Program-made: the position numbers and the translations under genes
The notes under the pieces: generated by a model
Told to the model about the DNA's origin: nothing
What the model saw: the letters and a program-made list of their open reading frames with translations, nothing else
Database searches by the model: none
In this document: positions 1-8,021 of the stretch, in pieces
Numbering within the stretch: the stretch's first letter is position 1
Layout: each line of letters starts with the position of its first letter
Assembly (NCBI GenBank): GCA_003202005.1
Contig: QJJF01000021.1
Coordinates: 1-38,559, forward strand
DNA: 38,559 nt
Direction of reading: 5' to 3'
Source: Williamsia faeni
GTDB taxonomy: Bacteria; Actinomycetota; Actinomycetes; Mycobacteriales; Mycobacteriaceae

Positions 1-203
1 GCTGGGATTCGATTCGACTAGGCATCGACATCGAAACCGCGGGAGAGGCCCCCACGGCGCAGACGCGCCGCACAGGAATCAACAGGTCTGGGCAGATTCA
101 TGGCCGCCAACGGGCATTTCGTGTCCACCAGTGGGCAGTTCTTAATGGCCGTCAGTGGGCACTTTCATGTCCGCCTACGGGCAGTTTTTCATGTCCGCCG
201 ACA
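1..203. mobile_element. Terminal repeats of a second IS21-family element (partial, cut by window edge)
   Basis: Five imperfect repeats of about 21-24 bp lie head to tail at 100-120, 121-141, 145-166, 167-190 and 191-203. They share the pattern rTGkCCryC...GGGCA followed by a T-rich end. Multiple terminal repeats of this kind are typical of IS21-family ends, where IstA binds. The last one stops in GACA at 200-203, the same terminal tetranucleotide as the complete IS21 element at 14157-16794, so the IS boundary is placed at 203. No transposase can be recognised in the 100 bases left of the repeats. The element lies directly against the relaxase stop codon. Confidence 0.6.
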
Positions 204-205
204 AC

Positions 206-1840
206 TCAACTAGGGAGGCGCGATTCTTCCATTGAGGTACCTTGTGCTACACACGCTCGTCTTGCGGGTTCCAGCGCGTGAGGAAGAGCTGATCCTGCTA
301 GCCGCACACCGTCTGACGGTCCGACGTCCGGCGCAACTGGGAAGTCTGGTGCACGATCCCCCGGCGCATTGCCAGGAGAATTCTCGGGAATAGACTCCGC
401 AGTTGCGACCTGCTCTCGACACACCTGAGCTAGCGACATTGCCCGCTGCGCATCATCGGCAGTTGCCGATGCGTCAGCGATTGCCGACACTGCCGCCAGT
501 AGCTGACGCATCAACGTTTTGTACGCGACAACTGGTGAGGTTTGACGGCTTGCGGTCATCAGAAGTAGTGCTGCCCCACCAACCTTCACCCTGCCTACGC
601 GTTTCGGCATGATGCGGTACGTGTTGATACCAGCGCCGCGGGCCAACGCGTCTGCCGCGTGAGCGAGTGGACCAGGGACCGTCTCTGTGCGCGCCGACCA
701 TGCTGCGAAGACCCCCGCTGTCTGGCCGGCTCCACGGGCCCACCCTGCGCGGTCCTCGATCGGAATTGATTTGAGATAGGACGTCCACCGCCCCAGATCG
801 TGTTCTGCCTGCGCCAGCAACGCTGGCGAAACCGTCCGGCTCACTGGATTACGCATCGCCGGCCTTTCGCGCTTCGCGCGCCGCCACTCAGCTACTGCTG
901 CGAGCGAGTGTGCCGGGCTATCGGGCCACTCCGACCGCACGCGCGGCAGCGACAAATCTTTCGATAGTTGACCGCCTCCGAACCAGACCGGTCGCGCAGC
1001 GAAATCGCGCTTTCCCTGTGCAGTTCGGGGTGCGAGCGCAGCTGAGTATCCGGTGACGACGTCTTCGGTACCTGCGGCAAATCGAGGTCGGATCAACATT
1101 CCCTCGGAGCGTACGCGGCGAACGAAGTCTGCCTCATCGACAGCTGCGGAAACACACGCACGAACGTTGCGCGCGAGAGTCAAGCGTGCTGGCTCGCCGC
1201 CTTTGCCTGCGGCCTTGTGGCGTTCGGCACGGGAGTACCCCCGCGTCGCAATGCCGGATGCACGACCTTCGGTTACGGCCAGGCCGTACTTCACCTCGAG
1301 TGCGTGCGCGACACGTTGGCTCTTCTTCCAGTCATCCCAGAGCGCAACCTTGGTGCCGTCTTCGCGCACACATGTCGCGGCGATGTGAATGTGGTCATTG
1401 CCGTTGGCACTCAACCCATGCCGTACTGCCACCCACCGCGCCGGCGACAAACCGGCTTCCGTGAAACCCATCTCACGCATGAAATCGTTTGCGATGTCTG
1501 ACCATTTGTCGTCGGTGATCTGACCTTCATCGGCTTTCAGCGCCAACGAACAGTGCCAGACGTTTCCGTCCCGCAGTCCGTCAGTACTCCAACTGCCGTC
1601 ATCACCCATTGCCCGCTTCGGAACCATGACCTTCGTGCCGAAGACTCGCCGTGGTTGGTCAACCTGGCGTGCCACGTCGCGCGCAGCGTCCATCGACAAC
1701 GTCGCGTCGTCGTGCCAAGCCATGATTGCGGGGTCACCCGCCACCAAATGCGGGTCAGTGTGCTCGTTGGCTTTACCCTGCCCGACCAAGTACTTCATCA
1801 GTCCGGTCATCTTCGCGCCCCGCGTCACGTTGGGCATCAT
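206..1840 (-). CDS. MOBP-like relaxase (mobilization nuclease)
   Basis: This 544-residue protein should nick the element's oriT and lead the transferred strand in conjugation. The N-terminal nuclease domain has Tyr17 in a KYLVGQGKANEHTDPHLV segment, the likely catalytic tyrosine of actinobacterial MOBP relaxases. The metal-binding histidines of motif III are seen as H141 and the DHIHIA motif (H150, H152), followed by VREDGTKV. Residues from about 250 on are basic and alanine-rich without a recognised domain. The ATG at 1840 overlaps the stop of the upstream mobC-like gene (ATGA), which implies translational coupling. The stop codon (206-208) lies three bases from the end of an IS21-type element, so the last residues could have been altered by that insertion. 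Length is normal for the family. Confidence 0.88.
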   Translation of the reverse strand: MMPNVTRGAKMTGLMKYLVGQGKANEHTDPHLVAGDPAIMAWHDDATLSMDAARDVARQVDQPRRVFGTKVMVPKRAMGDDGSWSTDGLRDGNVWHCSLALKADEGQITDDKWSDIANDFMREMGFTEAGLSPARWVAVRHGLSANGNDHIHIAATCVREDGTKVALWDDWKKSQRVAHALEVKYGLAVTEGRASGIATRGYSRAERHKAAGKGGEPARLTLARNVRACVSAAVDEADFVRRVRSEGMLIRPRFAAGTEDVVTGYSAALAPRTAQGKRDFAARPVWFGGGQLSKDLSLPRVRSEWPDSPAHSLAAVAEWRRAKRERPAMRNPVSRTVSPALLAQAEHDLGRWTSYLKSIPIEDRAGWARGAGQTAGVFAAWSARTETVPGPLAHAADALARGAGINTYRIMPKRVGRVKVGGAALLLMTASRQTSPVVAYKTLMRQLLAAVSAIADASATADDAQRAMSLAQVCREQVATAESIPENSPGNAPGDRAPDFPVAPDVGPSDGVRLAGSALPHALEPARRACVAQGTSMEESRLPS

Positions 1841-2241
1841 CGGACTTCGAACCCGTCCAATATCCGTTCCAAACGAAAAGCGGCACGCCGTACCGCTGCC
1901 AGGGCTGCATCAGTGTCCGGTTGGACCTCGCAGGTGGTGTTCGTAGCCTTCGCGATCTGATTGATGTTGTTCGCCAATGAAGCAAGCATTCGATACGACG
2001 CAAACATCGCCGCCGCGAGATCCGCACGCTGCGTGGATGTCTCACCTCGAGGTGCCAGTGCCGACTCGACGAGCAAGCGGGGAATCGTCACCCGCGCTGC
2101 AGATGCTCGCGCCGCCAGCATGGACTCCTCCCCTGGCGACACCATCACCTTGTGCGGGATCGAACGACCGCCGGCCACATTCTTTCGCCGAAAACGTCTG
2201 CGTGATGGCAGCTTCGGTGGAGATTGAGCTTCCTCTGTCAT
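1837..2241 (-). CDS. MobC-like relaxosome accessory protein
   Basis: This protein has 134 residues and a basic N-terminus. It has a ribbon-helix-helix-like segment (HKVMVSPGEESMLAARA) followed by a helical part containing LANNINQIAK, the hallmark of the bacterial mobilization protein MobC family. Such proteins bind oriT and help the relaxase open the strand. The start is set at the ATG at 2241 because GGGAGGAG sits just upstream. The reading frame stays open further upstream, but without a comparable ribosome-binding site. It is followed by the relaxase with a 4-base overlap. The divergent intergenic region upstream carries the candidate oriT. Confidence 0.8.
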   Translation of the reverse strand: MTEEAQSPPKLPSRRRFRRKNVAGGRSIPHKVMVSPGEESMLAARASAARVTIPRLLVESALAPRGETSTQRADLAAAMFASYRMLASLANNINQIAKATNTTCEVQPDTDAALAAVRRAAFRLERILDGFEVR

Positions 2242-2288
2242 CGCTCCTCCCTTCGGCCCAGCGCAGCGACTCCAGTAACTGGAGACTA

Positions 2289-2373
2289 GCACCGCGGTGC
2301 GACAGATTTCGGAGCGAAGCGCTCGGGATCTCGACTTAGGGAACCTAAGTCTATAGCTTGCTCCGCCCGGAGC
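2289..2373. other. Candidate oriT: cluster of perfect inverted repeats
   Basis: Four perfect palindromes or hairpins are packed into 85 bp just upstream of the mobC-like gene: GCACCGCGGTGC at 2289-2300; GAGCG-aag-CGCTC at 2312-2324; GACTTAGG-gaa-CCTAAGTC at 2333-2351; and GCTCCG-cc-CGGAGC at 2360-2373. Origins of transfer of MOBP elements usually lie beside the mobC/relaxase genes and contain inverted repeats next to the nick site. The location and structure fit. The nick site itself cannot be recognised, and these repeats could also be operators for the mob operon. Confidence 0.5.
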
Positions 2374-2644
2374 GGATTAGGTCAAGCACAGTGTGAGCGA
2401 AGCGAACTCAGTTTCCACGCGCCACGACGGGTAGAACCAAGAACCAAACGCCCGCGTCCCCTCTCGCCATCCTTCGATTCGAAACATACTGCACGGCAGC
2501 TTAAGTCAATTCTCAGTGGACTGATCGGACGGACTGGACGATCTGCGGCCCTGGCGTTCACAACGCTAAATCTGTTGTGCTGGAACATGACAACACGCCA
2601 CGGATCGACTCGTTCTGGTCCGACTTATTCGCTACCGTTGAGCT

Positions 2645-3031
2645 ATGGATATCACCGCTCCCGCATCTGACATCGAAGCACGAATACGCGGCGAGGCAGA
2701 ACGCAAGATCGCCGCCGTCCACAACTTGAAGAAAATTCACAACGAAATCATCGAAGAACGCGAGGCGTTCTTGACGCGCGACTCAAATCGCCGCCGCCAA
2801 CTTGGCGAAGCGCTCGCCCAGGCCAAAAAAGCCGGCTTCTCCGACGCTGAACTCAAAGACTGGCGGGTCGATCCGGTCGGATCGAGCAAGAGAGCGAAGG
2901 TGCGTCGAGCGCCTTCCAAGAATCGTGGTGAAGGTCCCGACAACAGCAAGGCAGCCACGGAGGCTGGCACCACGGCCGCAACGGCATCCGGTACAGCGGA
3001 CTCCAGACCGTCCGATCAAATGACCGCGTAG
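2645..3031 (+). CDS. Small charged protein of the mobilization region, function unknown
   Basis: This 128-residue protein is divergent from the mob operon. The first 80 residues are highly charged and predicted helical (probable coiled coil, with IRGEAERKIAAVHNLKKIH). They include a KAGFSDAELKDWRVD segment that could be a short helix-turn-helix-like unit. The C-terminal third is a low-complexity Ala/Thr/Ser/Lys tail. The start is the first ATG, with only weak ribosome-binding complementarity. I do not recognise a family. Its position across the putative oriT from mobC suggests a DNA-binding or relaxosome-associated role, which is inference only. Confidence 0.6.
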   Translation: MDITAPASDIEARIRGEAERKIAAVHNLKKIHNEIIEEREAFLTRDSNRRRQLGEALAQAKKAGFSDAELKDWRVDPVGSSKRAKVRRAPSKNRGEGPDNSKAATEAGTTAATASGTADSRPSDQMTA

Positions 3032-3119
3032 GTTCCTCATCGCCAACTTGGGCCGTTGCAACACTGAGTCGACAATTGCCTTACCGGCGGACTCACCAGC
3101 GGGAACAAGCATGCGTTGG

Positions 3120-3434
3120 TCACCACGCCGTCGGCACCAAGGGTGGTGCAATACCCGTCTCGCGGACTTCAACAACGGCGTCGATGAGCGGAGCAATTTC
3201 AACCTCGCCTCGGGCATCTATGCCGGCTGCTGCGAGCAGTACCGGTATGTCGTCGATGCTGATCGTCACGAACGGGCTGGAACTGGGGTGTTCGAGGGCG
3301 AGGTCCGCGAGTGCAGCGAGCGCGGCCTCGCCGGCGGAACGATGGGCTTCGCTGTATGTGGGGTTGGCTCCGGCATCGAAGATGCCTTCATCGGGGTGAG
3401 TGACGACGTGGGCGGTGATGCTCCAGCAGATCAT
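3120..3434 (-). CDS. Small acidic protein, unknown function
   Basis: This protein has 104 residues. The start at 3434 is chosen because AGGAG lies 7 bases upstream, and the frame continues upstream only as unlikely sequence. The N-terminus MICWSITAHVVTHPDEG is followed by an alanine-rich helical middle (SAGEAALAALADLAL) and an acidic C-terminal half. There is no signal peptide, membrane segment or recognised motif. It is the second gene of a minus-strand pair with the unknown gene at 3563-4231, about 130 bases downstream of that gene. A function cannot be assigned. Confidence 0.6.
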   Translation of the reverse strand: MICWSITAHVVTHPDEGIFDAGANPTYSEAHRSAGEAALAALADLALEHPSSSPFVTISIDDIPVLLAAAGIDARGEVEIAPLIDAVVEVRETGIAPPLVPTAW

Positions 3435-3562
3435 GACGGTTCTCCTGTCGGGTGGCGAGTGGTTCGCAACGACAAGGATGCCGCGCGGCCCCCAGGCCGC
3501 GCGGCATCCGCCACTCCCCAGACCCGTTCCTGTGGATAACTCCGGGCCTGGGGATGGTTGGA

Positions 3563-4231
3563 CTAGTCGCGCTTCTTCTCGGCGGTGGGTCCGCGTGTCA
3601 GCCAGCCGGTTCCGGTGATTCGGTAACTGTGCTGCGCTCGCGGCCGCCAGCTGGGCGCTGCTGAATTGCGGGCGAACTCTTCGCCATCGTCGAAGGTGGC
3701 AATTGCCAACTTGTGTGCCTTCTTCATCGCCGCAACCATGGTCTCGATGGCTGTCGTATCCATCAGTGCGAACGTCAGCGGCGCGATCGTCAGACGCACG
3801 TAGGGCGAGACCTTGTGCGTGACGGGATGTGTGAACTGGTCGCGTGCTGCGGCCCCCATCGGCACCCGCGTCCACATCATGGTGGTCTGGACCTCGACGT
3901 TGGACTCTGTCATGACTCCGGGCAACCGGTGCAGCTTACTCATGCCCATACGAGCCTGTCGGGCGATCGCAAACAGTCCGAGAACGAGCTGCACCTGTTC
4001 GCAACTGGTGAATTGCATCGTCACACCAGGGAACTCCACCTGCAGCATGGCCACCCGGGTCCCGGCCGCCACCACCTTGATCCGGCTGCGCTGCTCGCCG
4101 CATGCGGTGATGTTGACATTCGTTACGACGCCGTTCGTCCGCAGTGGAAGACGAGTCGGCGTGTGATCGGGACGACTCCCCGCGATCCGACGTTGTTCTT
4201 TTGACAACTCGTTTGCTTTGCCTGTGCTCAT
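3563..4231 (-). CDS. Conserved-looking protein of the mobile element, unknown function
   Basis: This protein has 222 residues. The ATG at 4231 (or the adjacent one at 4234) follows a GGGAGG ribosome-binding site. The N-terminal about 45 residues are polar. The middle (about 50-180) reads like a compact alpha/beta domain with strand-like stretches such as TNVNITACG, VAMLQVEFPGVTMQFTS and KVSPYVRLTIAPLTFALMD. The C-terminus is basic. No catalytic motif or known domain is recognised. It is probably co-transcribed with the small gene at 3120-3434 and is element-borne. Regular codon use and the strong ribosome-binding site support a real gene. Confidence 0.65.
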   Translation of the reverse strand: MSTGKANELSKEQRRIAGSRPDHTPTRLPLRTNGVVTNVNITACGEQRSRIKVVAAGTRVAMLQVEFPGVTMQFTSCEQVQLVLGLFAIARQARMGMSKLHRLPGVMTESNVEVQTTMMWTRVPMGAAARDQFTHPVTHKVSPYVRLTIAPLTFALMDTTAIETMVAAMKKAHKLAIATFDDGEEFARNSAAPSWRPRAQHSYRITGTGWLTRGPTAEKKRD

Positions 4232-4339
4232 CATGACCCTCCCGGTCTCGGTGCGGCAGACCCGCTGTCCGCCAATTTCTTTGCCCTTCTGGCGAGGGAG
4301 ATTTGGGCCGGCCAGGAGGACAGAGCACAAGATTCGAGC

Positions 4340-4498
4340 GGAAAGTTTTTCTGGGAGGCGAAGCCGAGTGCGCGTTGAAAAAGTTTCCGAGCCCGGAGGG
4401 CCGGAGCGCAGCGGAGTCGGGTCTTGTGCGGCGGACGACGCCGGTCAGAATCGGAAGGCCAGAAGGGAAAAGAACTTAACAACCGGCCGAAGGCCGGT
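4340..4498. other. Gene-free region with spaced inverted repeat and hairpin (4232-4738)
   Basis: About 500 bases between the unknown minus-strand gene and the metallophosphoesterase contain no supportable gene. Two structures stand out. One is a 12-bp inverted repeat with one mismatch, GGAAAGTTTTTC (4340-4351) against GAAAAAGTTTCC (4377-4388), with 25 bases between the arms. The other is the perfect hairpin ACCGGCC-gaa-GGCCGGT (4482-4498). On the minus strand the hairpin is followed by a T-rich run, as in a terminator, but no minus-strand gene lies upstream of it. The spaced repeat could be an operator for the divergent transcription units. Confidence 0.4.
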
Positions 4499-4738
4499 CA
4501 CAGTGCGCCGGATCGATTCAGAGGACACCGCAGGTGGCCCCCACCGGACCGCAGGGGAGGTGCCACCCTAGCGGCGGCCGGGTACGCAGGACCGTCCCGC
4601 ACGAAGTCGCCCCGACCAGCCGGATAGATCGCAGACCGCGCGCTGCGAGTGACCCGCGATCATCGGCGGACACCGCGGCGACGCCCGGAGACCGCCATTT
4701 GGTCCGCGCGAGATGCGCGTCCGAACTACCCTGCAACA

Positions 4739-5731
4739 GTGACGGGCTACGACATCATCGGCGACATTCACGGCTGCGCGACGAAGCTCGATGGATTGCT
4801 CGGTGAGCTCGGCTACCGGATCAATAACTGGACGGGCGCTTACTGGCACCCCAAGCGTCAGGCCGTGTTCGTCGGTGATCTCATCGACCGGGGGCCAGAA
4901 CAGATCCGGGTCCTCCAGATCGTGAAACGCATGGTCGACAGCGGCAGCGCGCACATAGTCATGGGCAACCACGAATTCAATGCGATCGCCTACGCCACCG
5001 AGTGGCCCGACGGGAGCGGGACATTCCTTCGGGCGCACAACCCAAAGAAATATGGGCAGCACCGCGACTTCCTCGATCAGGTGACCGGCGTCGAGCGAGC
5101 GCATTACCTGGAGTGGTTCAAGACGCTCCCGCTCTGGCTCGATCTCGGTGGTGTGCGGATCGTGCACGCGTGCTGGCACGAACCCTCGATGACATTGGTG
5201 AAACAGGAGCTTGGAACCAATCGGTTCAACTCGACCGAGCAATTCGCTCGCGCGGCGACGAAGGGCAATCCCCTCTACGACGCCATCGAGATCCTGCTCA
5301 AGGGTCCCGAGATCAGCCTGACCGACCATGGCCAGCCGCCGTACATGGACAAGGACCGCAACACCCGGGACAAGGCGAGGATCCGCTGGTGGAACGAGGA
5401 CGCGACCACGCTCCGCGACCTCGCCGAGCTGAGCGGAAACTACACGACCGAGGCTGGCGAACCGTACCCCGAACTCCCCGCCATCCCCATCGACGAGTCC
5501 GAGCGATCGTTCGTCTACGGCGGAGGCGCACCAGTCTTCTACGGTCACTATTGGCGCCAAGGCTCGCCGGAGCACCTCCTCGACTGGACCAAGCACACAG
5601 CATGTGTGGATTTCAGTGCCGTGAAGGGCGGGACATTGGTCGCCTACCGATGGAGCGGCGAGACCGAAATCCAGCACGATCACTATCTGCCGCACGAGAG
5701 CGACCTGGTCGCTCCGAAACCCTCGGCGTAG
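4739..5731 (+). CDS. Calcineurin-like (PPP-type) metallophosphoesterase
   Basis: This 330-residue protein starts at GTG 4739. That start places the first metal motif GDIHG (D9, H11) at the very N-terminus, as usual for PPP-type phosphatases. GDLIDRGP (D47, R51) and GNHEF (N77, H78) follow, and a later HACWH and a GHYW motif supply further metal-ligand histidines. The set resembles symmetrical diadenosine tetraphosphatase (ApaH/PrpE-like) and other small-nucleotide or protein phosphatases; the substrate cannot be told. No clear ribosome-binding site is visible. It is the first gene of a plus-strand cargo block with an ADP-ribosylglycohydrolase fragment and a HAD hydrolase. Confidence 0.85.
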   Translation: MTGYDIIGDIHGCATKLDGLLGELGYRINNWTGAYWHPKRQAVFVGDLIDRGPEQIRVLQIVKRMVDSGSAHIVMGNHEFNAIAYATEWPDGSGTFLRAHNPKKYGQHRDFLDQVTGVERAHYLEWFKTLPLWLDLGGVRIVHACWHEPSMTLVKQELGTNRFNSTEQFARAATKGNPLYDAIEILLKGPEISLTDHGQPPYMDKDRNTRDKARIRWWNEDATTLRDLAELSGNYTTEAGEPYPELPAIPIDESERSFVYGGGAPVFYGHYWRQGSPEHLLDWTKHTACVDFSAVKGGTLVAYRWSGETEIQHDHYLPHESDLVAPKPSA

Positions 5732-5785
5732 CAAATCGCTCTCCGCAGTCGCAGTCAGTCATCGGACCTGATCCATCGGGAGACC

Positions 5786-6067
5786 GTGACGCTGAACGAC
5801 GTTCGGACCGACCGCGCCAAGGGCGCGCTGCTCGACCTGACCGTTGGCGACGTGTTGGGCGCAGGATACGAGTCCACCCATCCAACCCCGGAGACGGCGA
5901 TCGACATGATCGGTGGGGGTTCATTCGATTGGGCGCCGGGCGAATGGACCGACGACACGTCGATGGCGGTGGCGATCGCCCTCGCCGCCGAAGACACCAA
6001 CATGTGGTCTGGAATCGTACGCACTCGCCTCCCACCGATGCCCGTCGGCCACGTAGGTATCCTTTGA
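5786..6067 (+). pseudogene. Truncated ADP-ribosylglycohydrolase (DraG family), N-terminal fragment
   Basis: The frame from GTG 5786 encodes about 75 residues that look like the start of a DraG/ADP-ribosylglycohydrolase. They contain ALLDLTVGDVLGAGYE, GGGSFDWAPGEWTDDTSM (the WTDDT metal-binding motif) and AVAIALAAE. Full-length members have about 260-350 residues. Here similarity ends near 6005 and the frame stops at 6067, three bases before the HAD gene. The remaining metal-binding half is absent, so activity is not expected. The break probably reflects a deletion that fused the fragment to the HAD gene's upstream region. Confidence 0.7.
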
Positions 6068-6069
6068 CC

Positions 6070-6729
6070 GTGATCGGAGCAGTTGTATTCGACGTTGGTG
6101 AATGTCTGGTCGACGAGACGCGTGAGTACGGCACGTGGGCAGACTGGCTGGGTGTCCCCCGCCATACCTTCGTGTCCGTGTTCGGTGCGACCATCGCGTC
6201 AGGCAAGGACTACCGCGAAACCTTCCAGGTGTTCCAACCAGGCTTCGACCTCACGACCGCCCGTCAAGAACGTGCCGACGCAGGCAAGCCGGAGTGGTTC
6301 GGTGAGGACGATCTCTACACCGACGTGCGTCCCGCGCTAACCAAACTCCGCGAAAACGGCGTCTGGGTCGGCATCGCCGGCAACCAAACCGTTCGGGCAG
6401 GTGGACTGCTGCGAGGGCTCGACCTTCCTACTGATTTCATTGCCACATCCGATGATTGGGGCGTCCAGAAGCCGGACGTGGCTTTCTTCAAGCGACTCAT
6501 CGAAGAGACACCGGTTCCGGCCAACCAGATCCTCTACGTCGGCGACCGCATCGACAACGACATCACACCCGCCAAGAAGGCCGGCCTCAAGACCGCCTAC
6601 ATCCAGCGCGGTCCCTGGGGTTGGATCCTCAGAGACAAACCCGAAGTCGCCGAACTCTCGGATTGGCGGATCGACAGCCTCAACGAGCTGCCCGGCATCG
6701 TCGCCGCCGAGAACGGTGAATTGAGCTAA
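6070..6729 (+). CDS. HAD-family hydrolase
   Basis: This 219-residue protein starts at GTG 6070 (a TTG at 6064 is an alternative). Motif I is VVFDVGECLVD: the nucleophile Asp8 is present, but the second acidic residue of DxD is Gly10, as in the YihX-like and 'FDxGG' HAD branches. A helical cap follows, then motif II-like GIAGN, a conserved lysine in QKPDVAFFKRL, and motif IV ILYVGDRIDNDITPAKKAG. The substrate is unknown; sugar or nucleotide phosphates are typical. The frame stays open far upstream, but that part is the antisense-like shadow of the phosphoesterase. Its 3' end overlaps the convergent regulator gene by 4 bases. Confidence 0.85.
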   Translation: MIGAVVFDVGECLVDETREYGTWADWLGVPRHTFVSVFGATIASGKDYRETFQVFQPGFDLTTARQERADAGKPEWFGEDDLYTDVRPALTKLRENGVWVGIAGNQTVRAGGLLRGLDLPTDFIATSDDWGVQKPDVAFFKRLIEETPVPANQILYVGDRIDNDITPAKKAGLKTAYIQRGPWGWILRDKPEVAELSDWRIDSLNELPGIVAAENGELS

Positions 6730-7988
6730 CCCACAAGCGAGTTGACGGTGGTGTGCCAGTCGTACAGGCGCTCATCGAGTTTGCGGACGGCGGGCAGTGA
6801 TTCCCACTCACGCAACGATTGTCGAACCGCTTTGACCCGTTCCATCGCTGTCGCGTACCAGTTCTGGCCAAGCTGATCCAACGCTGACGACAGGTACTCG
6901 CATGCCTTCTCTGGTGACTTCTCGATGACCGCGGCAGCGGCAAGGTCGGCCAAGATGATCGAGCGCTGCTTGACCGCTTCATTGGGCAGGTCCTGCAGGA
7001 CACCCTCGAGGGTTTCGCGGGCGTCTCGCCCCTGGCCGGCGACCATCAGCGTGTTCCCCTTGAACCCGGCGAGACGAGCCTCCGAAAACCAGTCGAACCA
7101 CACCGGCGAAGGGCGATCATCGGCCTCGGCAAATTGCTGCTCAGCGTGATGAATGAGTCCGAGGGCATGGCGGGTGTCCCCGAACCTGGTCTCCACCTCG
7201 GCTTCAACCGCGTCGAGCCAGGCGATGATCAGCGGAGTCGCGTCGCCTCGGCGCGCGAAGGCACGAGCCGCACGGATACGGTCCCGAGCCTCTTCGGCAC
7301 GCGTGGTGGAGCCCGAGAACGCCGGCGCGAAGGACATATGCGCCAGCGCGGCAGCTCCTAACAGCGAATCGTGGGCTTCGTGTGCGGCCTGCAGTGCGAG
7401 CACGAAACTACGCTGTGCAAGCTCAGGCTTCTGGAGATCGAAAAACTCGAGACGGCCGGCGAGCAAGCTTGACTCGGAGACCGCCGCCGCGAGAAGAGTT
7501 TTCGCCGAATCCGCGACCTGCTCAACCAAATCGGCCCCCAGGAGTGCGTGCTCGGCTACTGCCCGATGAATACGAACCGCGGGCAACGACCAATACATCC
7601 GCCGATGAGCAACGGTCACAGCCATGTAGTCGGCGGCCACCGAGGCCGGCAACAGCGGACCTGACTGACCAATCCTCGGATACGCGCCCGCACTCGAATC
7701 TGACTGGCGTGGCGGCGAATAGCCGGCATCGGAGTCACCTGACCACGGTGGAGTGAATCCGAGTTCTGTGATCGGACGCTGAAATACCGCTTCCAGCGCT
7801 GCAGCATGGTCGGGATGCGGCCACGGCGGGGTGGACGACTCCCAGCGACGAACAGTGCGTGCGGTTACCGCGATACGGAGACCGACCTCGCGAGCCGCAT
7901 TCGTCACGGCCTCGGCAAGAGCAGCCTGCGACCGCAGACCAAGACTCTGACGTGCGGCGCGGAGGCGCGCGTTGCCTGGCGTTGTCAT
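6726..7988 (-). CDS. XRE-type HTH regulator with TPR-like sensor domain
   Basis: This protein has 420 residues. Residues 5-75 form a helix-turn-helix of the XRE class (LRAARQSLGLRSQAALAEAV, then ARTVRRWES, typical of actinobacterial regulators). The remaining about 300 residues are alpha-helical with tetratricopeptide-like repeats rich in Ala/Leu/Glu. Such one-component regulators in actinobacteria often control neighbouring genes in response to peptides or metabolites. It is divergent from the replication operon starting at 8224 and convergent with the HAD gene (4-base overlap), so it could act on either block. The operator-like inverted repeat at 8022-8101 lies just upstream of its start. 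Confidence 0.82.
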   Translation of the reverse strand: MTTPGNARLRAARQSLGLRSQAALAEAVTNAAREVGLRIAVTARTVRRWESSTPPWPHPDHAAALEAVFQRPITELGFTPPWSGDSDAGYSPPRQSDSSAGAYPRIGQSGPLLPASVAADYMAVTVAHRRMYWSLPAVRIHRAVAEHALLGADLVEQVADSAKTLLAAAVSESSLLAGRLEFFDLQKPELAQRSFVLALQAAHEAHDSLLGAAALAHMSFAPAFSGSTTRAEEARDRIRAARAFARRGDATPLIIAWLDAVEAEVETRFGDTRHALGLIHHAEQQFAEADDRPSPVWFDWFSEARLAGFKGNTLMVAGQGRDARETLEGVLQDLPNEAVKQRSIILADLAAAAVIEKSPEKACEYLSSALDQLGQNWYATAMERVKAVRQSLREWESLPAVRKLDERLYDWHTTVNSLVG

Positions 7989-8021
7989 ACCTCAATGCTA
8001 GGCGCTTAGCGGACGCGTGTC

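Noticed and set aside
1-20. Possible second attachment site: the first bases resemble the tRNA T-loop GGTTCGATTC
   Set aside because: The match is about ten bases with mismatches and lacks the acceptor-stem sequence; the true left attachment site is probably outside the window.
4568-5734. A 388-codon minus-strand frame opposite the metallophosphoesterase
   Set aside because: The plus strand carries the complete set of metal-binding motifs; the minus frame has no recognisable domain.
5002-6069. Long upstream extension of the HAD frame
   Set aside because: The 5' part overlaps the phosphoesterase in another frame and is Arg-rich; HAD motif I begins right after GTG 6070.
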